The notes under the pieces: model-generated
What the model saw: the letters and a program-made list of their open reading frames with translations, nothing else
Databases searched by the model: none
Told to the model about the DNA's origin: nothing
Part shown: piece after piece, positions 20,718 to 31,842 of the stretch
Position numbering within the stretch: the first letter of the stretch is position 1
Layout of the letters: each line of letters opens with the position of its first letter
Position numbers and translations under genes: made by a program
NCBI GenBank assembly: GCA_033439295.1
Contig: JAVTLE010000015.1
Location: forward strand, 496,001 to 560,000
DNA: 64,000 nt
DNA from: Deuterostichococcus epilithicus
Lineage: Eukaryota; Chlorophyta; Trebouxiophyceae; Prasiolales; Stichococcaceae
Reading direction: 5' to 3'

Positions 20718-23700
20718 CTAGACTCCGAGATCAGCCGCCACCATCTTTGCAGCGATGGGGTGGTAGCCCCGCCGGCTGGACTCAAATGTCTCCCGGGCCA
20801 GGGCCTTACCCTTCGCGCCACTACCCGCGAGCGCCTTGTACAGCGGCCGCAAGAACTTCATGCGGCCCTGTTCCCGCAGGAAGGCCGCAGCGAGGTCAAA
20901 TATTGCAGCGTCACCTGCGGCATGCAAGAGGACTCCTTCAGCGGTAGCAACTGCCGTGCATGCTGCTTGCCAATGTGGCATTAGGCGTGTTGCCGTCTGG
21001 CTGCGGCGATTTTGATTCTTGCGTACGTGCCGGCGCCTATACCCTTTGTGGCCATTGCAACCCCAGAGTGGCTGTCACTTGCCACACTCCTTGAACGAGT
21101 GCCTGTGGACCGCAAACTTCCGGCGCTCTGCGCTTGCTGTGCACAGCCGCAGACAGCCAGCTCTGCTTTGTTACCCGTGCGGTTCTGAGCACATGCATCC
21201 AGACAGCCTGTGGCGTCTGCGGCATGCCGCCCCCAGGAAGGAACCGATGGACCCGTCAGCGACGCACCCGCCAGCAGGCACAGGCGGTACCAGGAGCCGC
21301 GGATCTCGGCATTCTTGGAGCCGTCAAAGCCGTACAGGCACGCCATGGCGCGCGTAGTCCTGGGGTTCAGCGGCTGCATCGCCCGGAACTCGCCCAGTTT
21401 GTCCTGTGGTGTCATGCAGACCGCTTTCATGGAGTTTCCGCCTGTGGCTGCTGGCGACTGAGGAGGAGGACAGGAGGTCGACAATGCTGCGCGGCATCTT
21501 TTGATCTCGGACATAAGACTGCAGCTGGTGTTGGGCGTGTCGGCGCGTTTCCACAGCACACAACACATGGACCCCTCTGCCGAGCCCGCCACAGCCGACC
21601 AGTTCCTGGGTAAGAAGCTCACCAGGAAGTAGCAGACTTGCTCCGCGCCCCAGCCGCCGATGTCGCCGCCATCAGCGCCGGCGGGGCCATTGCTGCCGAC
21701 GCCCATGACGTCGCAGGTATGCCACCGCCTGGCGAGCTCCTCTGCCTGCCGCCCCAGCGAGGAGTCGTACTCGTTCCGCACCAGCGGCATGCCTGCGCTG
21801 AATGCAGGCGAGCTCGTCGAGACGAGCAAAGGCTGGAGGCAGACCTGCATTGGTGGATGTGCAGGCGTGCCATGGCGAGACAGAAGCTGGAAGCTGGCAG
21901 TGTCATCGCCTCCTTGCTGCTTGTCTCGGCTGCCTCCACTGCGCATGCCAGCACGTTTGCAGCCTTGCGACTCGCCTCCAAAGGTGGTCCCAGCAGGTTC
22001 AGGGGCCAGTTGGCGGCGTGATTCCTGGCGTTGTGCTTGTTCGAGCGCAAGACCCCGCCGCTGTGACCGACCGGCACCAGCTGGGAGCAAACGATATTCA
22101 AAGGCCAGAGGATCGTGGCGGCAGCCGCACCGGGGCTGTAGAACCAGGCATCCCAATCGATATCCTTTGTCGTGGCCACCTCCGAGAAGTGCTGCAGGTA
22201 GTAGTCCTTAAACTGCTCGCTGCTGACGTTGCCGTGCGCGAAATCACGCAGGTAGCGTCGCATGAAGGCCTCGAACGGCTCGGCGCCGCCTGCGACAGTC
22301 TGCATCCAGGGCAAGCCATGCACGGTCGCCAGGGTGGCACATGCAATGCACGGTGCTGCACATGAAAGCTCCGGTTGCAGGGTGGAACACTACGGCAAAT
22401 CGGGAGTTGTCGTGTCTTGCGGCGCACATGGGCTGAGCAGGGGACAGCCTTTATCAGGATGATTAGAACAAGCATTCAGCAGCGCGCCTGCAAGTAATAG
22501 AGGAAGTAAAAGCCCTTCTCTGCGCGCAGAAGCACATAACCGGCGTTGTCAGCAGGGTGAAGCATTTGTGCAGCGGAAGTTCTCGCCAACCGCGCAGCTT
22601 ACGGAAGACGGGAGGACACCTGAGGTGGAGAGGGCGCTGCATGGCCAGAGCATGCACAGGGAGCGGCAGCGCAGTTTTTGCACCGTAGGGGATCCTGCTG
22701 AAGGCGTCGTCAGGGTCGTCGCCACCCGACAGGTCCGGCACCAGCCGCGTGTACGGGTGGTCCCCCCCAAAGGACTGCACCTGCAGTTCATGGACACCAG
22801 GAGGGCATGGCTTCGACGCTGGGGGGACCCTGTCAGGAGCTCACTTGCACACGAGTCCCTTCAGGCGAGCAGCCGCCAGGAACCGGGCACAGCACGGCAG
22901 GGCGGGGCAGCGGCCGGCGGCGCCGGCGGCGCGCTCGAGCGGCAGCGACGCAGCTGCCGTTGGACGTGCGGATGGCAGATTATTCTTCGCACCGCATCCG
23001 CCAGTGAGGTGGCGCCCTGGGAGGCGCCAAAGTAGAATGCCGCCTCCCCTTCGATGCGCCCGATGATCTTGCGCTCCAGGAACATCGTCCAGCCTGCGAG
23101 CCACCGTCACGAGAGGGTCTCCACCACCAAAGCCGCTGCAAGGAGCGTGCGAGCACGGTCGCCGCCACCCGATGGATGCAGCGCGCCTTGCAGCTCCCAC
23201 ACAACTTGGACAACATAGACGACTCGGACAGCCAGGCACACACGCGCTGCAGGTGCAGAGGGTTTGCAGAGCGGCAAGAGACTCGCCTTCGTTGAGCCAG
23301 AAGTGCTCCCAGGAGGCGCAGGACACCAGGTTGCCCGTCCACGAGTGCGCAATCTGCACACCAGATACACAGACATGGACGGTACACCAGTGCACGGAGT
23401 GTGCAGGTTCCCTGCATTCCTGCCGTACTCGCCTGGACGAGGAAGCCAGTGCAGCTGGCAGTGCTTCTCGAGACCGACCAAAGGGGAGGCTGCCAGTGTG
23501 CATGTAGGCGCACGCCCGGTCGCACCTCATGGCACACCACGCGGTCTAGCGACCTGTCTCCGGCGAGCAGCGTCGGCGTCACGAAGGTCAGGCACGGGTT
23601 TTCCATGCCGCCTGCACCCAGGCAGGACAGGTCTTCGAAGGACCTCCAGTAATACTGCTGCACTATCTGGTCGTGCCTCTCAGATACCCTCTTCCTTTCA

Positions 23701-26038
23701 AGTGAATGCAGCACCTTGAATCTGACGGTGACAGCCTCCAAGTGGGTGATCCAAACCGGCTGGCTCCGAGAACACGAGACAGATGCCGTACCATAAGGGA
23801 AACTCGGTGGCAAGATGAGCAGGTCGTAGACGCCCCACACGTAGTCTCCAGCCAGCTCGATGGCTGCACGTACAGGGAGCCTCATTTCAGCGCTGCTAGC
23901 GACGGCCTGAGCTGTGCATGAGGTGCCGGCACGCGGCGCTGGCACGGCGGGCGCAGGTCAGCAGGTCTAGCGCTATTTCCACCAGCAACTCGCTGACGCG
24001 GAAGTGTGTGCGCAGAGGACTCTGCTCGGGATACAAGCCGAGCATTTCCACATCAGCACATCCACATTGCGGCCAGGGACAAGGGTTCCAACCTGACCTC
24101 CATCACGAGGCGGACCCACCAGTCTGCAGGTACTTGTCGGTGTTTGCAAATTCGTACGCCGCCGCCTCCACGACGCTCGGCTCGGACCACACGTGCGAGC
24201 GGGGACCGATGCGCCGCGACTCCAGTTCACCCACTGCCAGCGCTAGCAGATACGATGGGATGGCCTCCTGCGCCATGCAAAAGGTGGGGTAGCTGTTGCA
24301 TGCATGGCAGCGCCAAGGACAGCGGGCGGAAGCTTGCGTGCGGTCTTCCTCACTGCCTCCCCCTGTTCATGTGCGGCTGCTCCATCCGTCCGCGCAGCTC
24401 AACCTGCCGGACCTTCCAGCTCGGTGGATGGTCCTCAACGGTCATGCTAGGGGAAAGAACCTGTTCACGCGATTCGTGTTCGGGGCTTACTGCTTGAGCG
24501 GGGTGGCAACGCCGCTTGAACACCGCTTGTGCAGAGTTGGGGGAGAGGGGTACTCCACGCGCCGAACTGGGGGCACCAGCCGGGCGAATCTTTGGAGGAG
24601 CCCACCTTCTGGTCAAAGGCGAATTCGGTGACGCCGCCCTCCCGCCGCGGCTCGCCGACAGGCACCGCGGACATGAGCGCCGTGAGCGGTGCCGGCACGC
24701 GCACCTTTGCGGTGTAAGTTGACTTGACCGCCGGCGTGTCCTGCGCCAAGAGCATACCATCATCGGACATGACCCTTGATTGTTGAGGTACAGCATTGTA
24801 CATCCCTCCGCCGAATGGTGAATGCAACGCAGCACGGTGGGGTTGAGCCCATTGGAGCGCCGCCCACACACCTCCTTCACACAAACTTTTGCAGGTTGGC
24901 TGAGCGAGGGCAAGGGCAGGAGAGGCAAATGGAGGGGTGCAGGCAGTGCGCAGCCTTGGCACCGCCTTCCATGGCAGTAGTGTCTCACCTGGCAGGGCAC
25001 GAAGGAGCGGGCGTGGATGGCCTGGCACTGCGAAAAGAGGTAGGGATGCTTGCCGCCCGCCGTCTGGCTCGGCTCCAGAAACTGCAGTGCCGTCGCGCCT
25101 GGCGACGTGGCAAACCTGGAAGCGGGAGCACCAGCTAACCTCGGGTCTTGCCAGCCTGACGGCGCGCCCTTGTCAAGTCGACGGCCAAGACTGCACAGTG
25201 CGGCTGGTGGGTTTTGTGCATGTCTGGGCGAGACTGATGTCAGACATCTGGAACGCCATGGCAGAAGTGCAGTTTCAGCGCATTTCCAGCTCGAAAGCAC
25301 ACACGTGATGCTGATCTGCGTGGTTGTGCCTTGCTGCAGTGGGCTGCCCAGCTCGATAATCAGCTTCGTGCCAAGCGCCTGCAAAGATGTCGGCAGCATG
25401 TCATTGCCAACAGCGTCAGTTTCAGCCGTGCAATACGAAGAAGCATTGCGATGCTGGGGCATGTTCACAAGCAGGATTGGCGCCCGCCCCACATAACAGC
25501 ATGTCATATTGGCAAAAGAAAACAGACCTCGTTCACATCGCCTAGCTGATGCTGCAGCGCCTGCGAGCCGTCCGCCGCGACGACTTCCTGAATGCAGAGC
25601 TCCCGCGTGTCCAGCACCAGTCGGCTCACCTCCGCCGCCACCGCTTTGAGCGTGATCTGCAGTGACGATCACACCCCTTTCCATGCTGCATATGGCTAAA
25701 CCTTGTCCAGCACGCAGACACAGCTATCCTTCTCAGCTGATGATTCGATTTGATTAAGATGATCAGCTTGAGCAATGATTTAAAATTGTGATCGAGCCGT
25801 GACATGTAGACTGCATGCCGCCGAGACGGCCCATGACCCACCATGACCCATACGCAAGTGCATGATGTGTGCCTGCTCCACAGGTCCGACAGGATGCAGA
25901 AGTCAATGCCGTCGCTGATACCTTCACTATGCCTTGGATGGTCTTGGAAGTGAAGTCCACGTCTAGCTCAAAGTCATTGTGCATAACGACAATGTCCGCC
26001 GCGTTTGCGTAGGAGGAGTGTTCCAGTGTGCCGGCCAT
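20718..26038 (-). CDS. LTA4H: Leukotriene A4 hydrolase-type M1 aminopeptidase
   Basis: Multi-exon zinc aminopeptidase of the M1 family, LTA4H/RNPEP branch. The first exon (26038-25922) reads [15 protein letters not shown]. Later exons give the N-terminal beta domain ([36 protein letters not shown]). The GGMEN substrate-binding motif lies near 23600. The HEIAH zinc site is split by an intron: HE ends one exon near 23527 and IAHSWTGN begins the next at 23353, with NEG as the third ligand 18 residues on. [17 protein letters not shown] is typical of this branch. The C-terminal helical domain ends [11 protein letters not shown] with TAG at 20718-20720. In this family the enzyme trims N-terminal residues in the cytosol; an epoxide hydrolase role is not assumed here. 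The frame is open upstream of the first ATG to 26293, and its Arg/Ser-rich reading could be a transit peptide. Confidence 0.9.
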
Positions 26039-26976
26039 TGCGGGAGCCTCGACCGTGGTTGCTGCACACGTGAGGACAGGCCGCCTGGACCACAGCTGCG
26101 GAAGGTGTACAACTGCGGAGCTCGGCCTGAGGTCAGGGGTGGTCTGCCAAGATCGTGCAGGAAGCCATCGGCAAGCTAGATGGCGACGTACGAGTCTGGG
26201 CAATTTGGCTGGCCTGAATACACAACGGCTCAGTAGCTTTCCGACGCCGACCATTTGTCTGCAAATGCGCAAATGCGCAACATTTTGCATCAAGCATGAT
26301 CGGCTGATGTCATGATTACGAAATGTTGATCACTCTCCCCAGCAAGCACCAGCGGCAACAACAAATAGACCTGTGTTTGCTGACTGCAATCTGCGACTTC
26401 TTCAGTACTCAGAACACGGTGACACGTCAGGCTTAGAGCGAGGCGGCCCTGGCAGCGGTATCTCAGTTGCGGCACCGCGTCCCCACTTGGCAACACCTCT
26501 CATGCACCATCAACACACTGAAGCTTTTCAATGACTCAGCGTCCTAAAATTGTACAGCGCAGGATGCCCAATTGCAGCAACTGCGTGTCCTAGACTGCTG
26601 CGGTCAAAATGTCAAAGCGGCCTCTGCACAAGCACACCGCTCGGGTGCTTGTCACAAAATTTGAAGAGCACCCGCTCACCAATTAAATGTCATCTTGAGC
26701 GCCACCGCCAGTTACTGCGGCTTTGCAACGATCCGCTTCCCCCAAGTGCTGTGTCCAAGCGCCGGCACGGCTAGCATCGAAAGCGCGGCATTGCCTCCAC
26801 ATGGCCAAAGAAGCCGCCGCTCCCGCACGATGCAGCCTTAACTGACTGCGCGCCCCCGCTCCACAGCCCTCCGGTCTGATATCCGCTCTGCACCTTCGCA
26901 TCAGGCCGCCGCAGCATCGCCGGCAGCAGTGTGACCGCCCTCGGGGCCGCCGGCCAAGGTAGCCTCAGCGCCGGCG
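26039..26976. other. Spacer between the aminopeptidase and phosphatase genes
   Basis: It should contain the promoter of the aminopeptidase gene and the 3' region of the PP2C gene. The minus-strand open frame at 26039-26293 continues the first aminopeptidase exon. No other exon is supported. Confidence 0.45.
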
Positions 26977-29900
26977 TCAAGACACGCTGCCGCTGTCCTG
27001 AGATGCTTCCTCCTCGGCCGGCTGCTGCGGGCGCTGCACTTTGACCTCCTCCTCGGCTACGTGGGCGACCACCACCGTGATGTCATCCATTTTGCCGCCC
27101 TGCATTCAAGATGCTCAAAGCGTCCGTCCTCGGCTCTCAATGAAAAGTGGAGCCTCGGAGACGCGCAAGCACATCGCAGACATGCATGATTCTCTCCCAA
27201 TGAGGGTGCCCGACGCGTGACAACCAACGAGCGACCTTGGCACCAGCGGCACGACCCGTGTACATGACTCCGCATGCCGCTCCAGCCCTGACACCAGCCT
27301 CAAGAGTGCGTCAACTCCCACCCAGCCGAACAGCACCCCAGACCACCCAAAATCACACCTGCAGCTTGCCGAGCTTGAAGCCGCCGCCCTTGGGCGCGAA
27401 GCGCGCTCCCTTGAGCTTCTCCCACCACGACAGGTCGATCCCCTGGCGCAGGGCCTCCACCGTGTAGGGAGACTCGTAATTTTCGTTCGCCGCATTCTGC
27501 CGCGCCATCGCCGCGATGCCATCCGCGACCTGCGGCGTGGCAATGTGTAGTGGGATAAGCCTCTCCTCAGGCACAGGCGCACACTGCCCCGATGCCCAGG
27601 ATGCCGTCGCAGCGAACTGGGAACTTGCTGTGTACACGTGTCCAATGGCTCCTCGGCTGCCGCCTGCAGCCATGCCCGTCTTCGCAAAAGCTCCTGCGGA
27701 GTGCCTGAAGCAGCCCAGGGCCGTGTTGCTGTCGGCAACTGTGCCGAAAATCTCGTGAGAGGAGACAGCGCCGGCAACCCACCTGCTGCACATCGCCCGA
27801 CGCGTCGCCGCGCTTGACGCAGGCCAGCACCTCCTCATCGCGAGCATTGTCCCACACACCGTCGGATGCCGCAATGACCAGGTCGCCCGGCTGTGGGGCG
27901 GAGGCAAGACACTTGTCGCGCACACCCCATGTGCCAGAGCTTTGGGAGCGGTTTACGCGTACAGGCACGCCTCCTTTCGACACGTACTTCATGTGCAGCA
28001 CAGTGTCCTTGCCCAGCAGGCAGGAGGCAGGGAAACTAAATGCACACTTGCCATCACAAGTTCCGACGGCGGCTTGGCAACACGCAAGTCCAGGCGTCCG
28101 CATGGACCAGGAGGTTTTGGGGACCTCAGAGCGTGAAAGGGGGCGCGTGCACAACCGGTTGAAAGTCAGTGGTCATTTCAGGGCCGACCTGCACGGCCAG
28201 CTCGAAAAGGTCGGCGTCTTCGGCGTAGTCTGACGCATTGGTGTGCTCCGGCACCGCGCCAAACTGCAGCGGGCAGTCGAAGAAGTGCTGCAGCACCGGC
28301 GAGCGGAAGGTGATGAGGTTGTTGCGCACCAGCACGAAGCCGCTGTCGCCCTGCGGTGGGGGGCATGAGAGGCTCATGTTTTCATAGCATGTGTGTGAGC
28401 ACCATGTCGGACTGGCAACAGCCTGCATCCCGCGGCGCTTGTGCTGGTGCCTGTGCTGGAGCTGCCACGCTTGGTGGTATGCTATCTTGTGTGGTGTGGG
28501 GTTTCGACTTCGTCGAATGGCTTGATTTGGAGTCCACACGGTTTGGCACTGTGCACACAGTTGCAGCTGCGTGATTTCATGCACCCTGGCGCTTGCCGAA
28601 AGCTCGTCTCGCCATTGCCCCATTAGGGCACTCACCAAGTTGGCTGCCGAGATGGTGCTGACGTCCCGGTTGAGGCGCAGGACGCACGCTGTGGTGGAAC
28701 CCGGCAGCCGTGTCGCCACGTGGCCGGCATCCAGAGCGCCCTGTAATCAGGGACAAGCAAACCGGCTGTCGGGCTGCCGGAGACAAGGCGCCAGCAGGGG
28801 ATGCGAAACCTCCAGCCAGGGGCAGGAGCCTCAGCCCACTTCAGCCCCTGGCGACCTGCGAAAGGAAGGCTCGTCCCAACAGGAAGCCCCCCCCCACCCA
28901 CCCCACCCTCCCCGGGCCGCCGCCGCCAGGCCTGCTGCAACACGGCGTTCAAGTGGACAGGCCGCCGCACCTGCGGCGTGCGCTCGCCCTCGCCGTCAAA
29001 GGTGTCCAGCGGCCCTGCCGCCGGCACCAGCCGCACGCTGCCATTGTCGTCGTTCATGCGCACATCCTTGCCCTCCAGGTAGTTCTTGGCCACCAGCATA
29101 AACGTCTTGGCATATTCTGCGGCGCAGCCAGTACGTCCTTTCCTGTGTCTCCAGCCTGGTCAGAACGGCGTGTGGTGGCACCATCGGCTCTTCCTTCGAC
29201 GCGCCTCTTTCCCACGTCTATGCTCGCAGCAAGATGCTGGACTCGAAGGGCCGCCATGCAACTTCAGACCGGCAGATTCAGCTCGAAGCACAAGCAGCTG
29301 CTAATTGAACACGCCGTCACACCTGCGGGATTGATCTCGCTGTCCGCCCAGCCGCCAACGCCGTCTGCGACGCCAAGAGCGCCGCCCCCTACGTCGCTCT
29401 CGAACCACGCATCCTCGCCGCCGTACGACTCCTGAGGTCAGTTGCCAGGACCTTTTGCTGATGTGGTAACCCATGCCGGAGCACGGCTATGCCGCTCAAC
29501 AGGTCGCCGTAGTAGTTGCAGGGCCTGCAGAAGTGCAATCCGTCACACGAGCAGGCCGGCGCGGCACCTTGTCCGGATGCGGGATGTTGGCGCTGCCGAT
29601 GTGGAGCCGCAGGCGCTTCACAACGTCATACTGGGGCTCCGCCGGCGGCGAGGGTGGTGCGGGCTGTGCGTCGCCCGCCGGCGTCGCTGCCTCCGACGTG
29701 CTTTCGACGGCGCCTGCGTATGTTGCGGAATGATAATAGGGTCGTGCGTGTGTGGCAGCCGGGGTTGCACGCGGGCTATGCAAGCACTGGATCCCATGTA
29801 CCGGACCAGTAACAGATAGGGAGCCTGTGGAGTTTAAGCGCAAGCAGACTCCATACCCTTCTCAAAGACACCCTGCATGTCAGCGTGGCTACCTTGCGAG

Positions 29901-30055
29901 GATGCGCCGGCTCGGCTGACGCTGAACTGCAGGCGGTGCCTGCAGGGCGACCCCCTCCTGGCGCTGCCACCGCGTGCAGCGGGAGACGGCTGGCTGGCTC
30001 TGCAGTTCGCGGGCGACCGCAGTGGAAGGATACCCGTCTGCATCCCCGCGTGCAC
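26977..30055 (-). CDS. PTC7-type PP2C protein phosphatase
   Basis: Multi-exon Mg/Mn-dependent Ser/Thr phosphatase of the PP2C (PPM) family. Exons on the minus strand give RLRLHIGSANIPHPDK (about 29640-29575), YGGEDAWFES then ALGVADGVGGWADSEINPAG (about 29435-29325), NYLEGKDVRMNDD, GDSGFVLVRNNLITFRSP (about 28350-28297), PGDLVIAASDGVWDN (about 27895-27850) and GKMDDITVVVAHV, ending at TGA 26977-26979. The metal-binding Asp residues of VADGVGGW, SDGVWDN and KMDD are present. The HIGSANIPHPDK and GDSGF-FRSP signatures place it with yeast Ptc7 and plant PP2C proteins that act in mitochondria or plastids. The N-terminus from 30055 is Arg/Ser/Ala-rich, in keeping with a transit peptide, but this start is tentative. 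The next gene on the 5' side (URM1) is divergent, so about 430 bp serves both promoters. Confidence 0.88.
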
Positions 30056-30481
30056 CTCTGCCTTCGAAACTCAAAGACCCCGAACGTTGCTCATGCTAGG
30101 TGCGATTTCGCTCGCCAGCGACACCGCGATCGCGCAAGCCACGAATGGCAGCGACGGAATGTTAGACTGCCTCAGACCGTAGGGTGGCGCTGCTCGGACT
30201 GACGAAAGGTATGCCGCGTGCCGAGCTGATCCCGTGGCGTTGCAAATGCTGATTTTCCGATTTTCCCGCGACCATCACGTGCAGCAAGCACAACTCAGCC
30301 AACAAAGTTTCAATTATGCAGCCCCATATGCAATTTCACGCGCCATTCCCACTCCTGATGTTACCCGACTTTCTGCATAGGGCGCCCTCTCAGGTATTGG
30401 ATTGAGGTGGTTCATTCACTCAATGCCGACTCTACACCGTCAGCAGCGTAGCATGTAAAGTTCCAGCAAACGTGGGGTGGC
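30056..30481. promoter_or_regulatory. Divergent promoter region, PP2C (-) / URM1 (+)
   Basis: The two genes start back to back across this 426-bp stretch, so it must hold both core promoters. No clear TATA box or operator is picked out; the AT-richer part is 30240-30340. Confidence 0.4.
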
Positions 30482-31295
30482 ATGGTGCATCTCAATTTCA
30501 ATTTCGGGTGGGTGGCATGCATTGCGCGCACGCCTAGCATGCCCTCGCTCCTATCGTGGCAGCATGTCAGCGGCTTCCTCCATCTCACTCATCTGAGCAT
30601 AGGTGCAATGTCTGCAGCGGAGGTTTGGAGCTGCTGTTTGACAAGCACAAGGAGGTGATCGCGGACGTGCCAGTTCCCGCCGACGGCACGGTGAGTTGGA
30701 ATGGACAGGACGGGACCAAAGCGCTGCCGCTGCACCTACATGCTGCGTCATGTCGGCAAAAGAGACTCTGTATCATCGTCCTGTTCTTGTGCGCAGCTGG
30801 TAATCAGGGAGCTGCTGCCTTGGATGCGCGACAACCTGTTGACGGAGCGCCCAGAGCTGTTCATGAAGGAGGACTCTGTGTGAGTCTCACACGATGCTGG
30901 TTCGCCGAATCGTCTATGCGGGGTTCGGGGGTATGATGCATGTTGTGTCGCTGACTTGAGACCACATGTCGTCAGTCGCGCTGTGCGCTCAGCCATGTCG
31001 TGCAGCTGCCACCACATCGCATCTTCCTGGCGCAGGCGACCGGGCATCCTGGTGCTTGTGAACGATGTGGATTGGGAGCTCAGGTGCGGCCGCAGCCCGT
31101 GCACCTGGAAGCGAGGGACCTAGAGGGAAGTAAAGTGCCGGGCACCTGGAGCGGAGCAGAGGCGCATGACACATGCTTGCATGGCTGTGCTCACGATGGG
31201 CTGACAGCATCCCTGCATGCTGCAGCGGCCAGCTGGAGTCGGAGCTCAACGACGGCGACATAATCACCTTCATCTCCACCCTGCACGGAGGCTAA
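30482..31295 (+). CDS. URM1: URM1 ubiquitin-related modifier / sulfur carrier
   Basis: Five exons: 30482-30507, 30618-30690, 30797-30879, 31036-31083, 31226-31295, giving 99 residues, the usual URM1 length. The 26-base first exon encodes MVHLNFNF; joined to exon 2 it makes FGGGLELLFDKH, matching the conserved N-terminus. Further signatures are NLLTERPELF, DSVRPGILVLVND and the C-terminal FISTLHGG. In this family the terminal Gly is activated by a UBA4/MOCS3 E1 to a thiocarboxylate that gives sulfur for wobble-uridine thiolation of tRNA, and it can also be conjugated to proteins. The Gly-Gly end needs no processing, since TAA follows at once. Acts in the cytosol. Confidence 0.95.
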
Positions 31296-31842
31296 CCGTC
31301 GGCACGGCGCAGCTGCACGGCGCAGCTGCGATGGCACGAAGGCCTTTGAGCAGGCTGCCGCTGCTGTTGAGCGGCAGGGTTCGAGGCAGAGCAGCGGCAG
31401 GCTTCTGCATGGGGGCATGGACCCACTGGCCAAGGTCGTCATGGGACGCAATAGCCGGCGCAGCGGCACGACTTGCTGTCGGTCTCAATAGCAGCCTCGA
31501 CTTCTCATAGAAGGATTGAACAGGGGCAATTGCATCACAAGGAAAAAAGAGCGGCAAGCAATTGAATGGGCAACCTACGTCAACCACACCTCGCCTGTCT
31601 GTCACGGCTTGCCAGGCAGATCATGTCAACGAAGAAACTCGTGGAAACATCACTCATGTGCTGTCGGCTTGAGTCGCGTGTCACGGCTGTGCAACAAGAG
31701 AGCGCAGTTTTTGGGTCGCTTGCTTCTACCATGGGATGGATGCCCAGGCTCATGGGCACCTCCCCTGCCGCTGCCGCCCTTTGCTGCTCCTTGCAGCCTC
31801 AGCTGCTCGCCTTGCGCGCCAGGATCTTCCAGCGCTGAGACC
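31296..31842. other. Convergent spacer
   Basis: It lies between the stops of URM1 (+) and the methyltransferase-like gene (-). No exon is supported. Confidence 0.45.

Noticed and set aside
31371-31384. tRNA-like T-loop sequence (ggttcgaggc)
   Set aside because: No acceptor stem, D-arm or anticodon arm can be folded around it.
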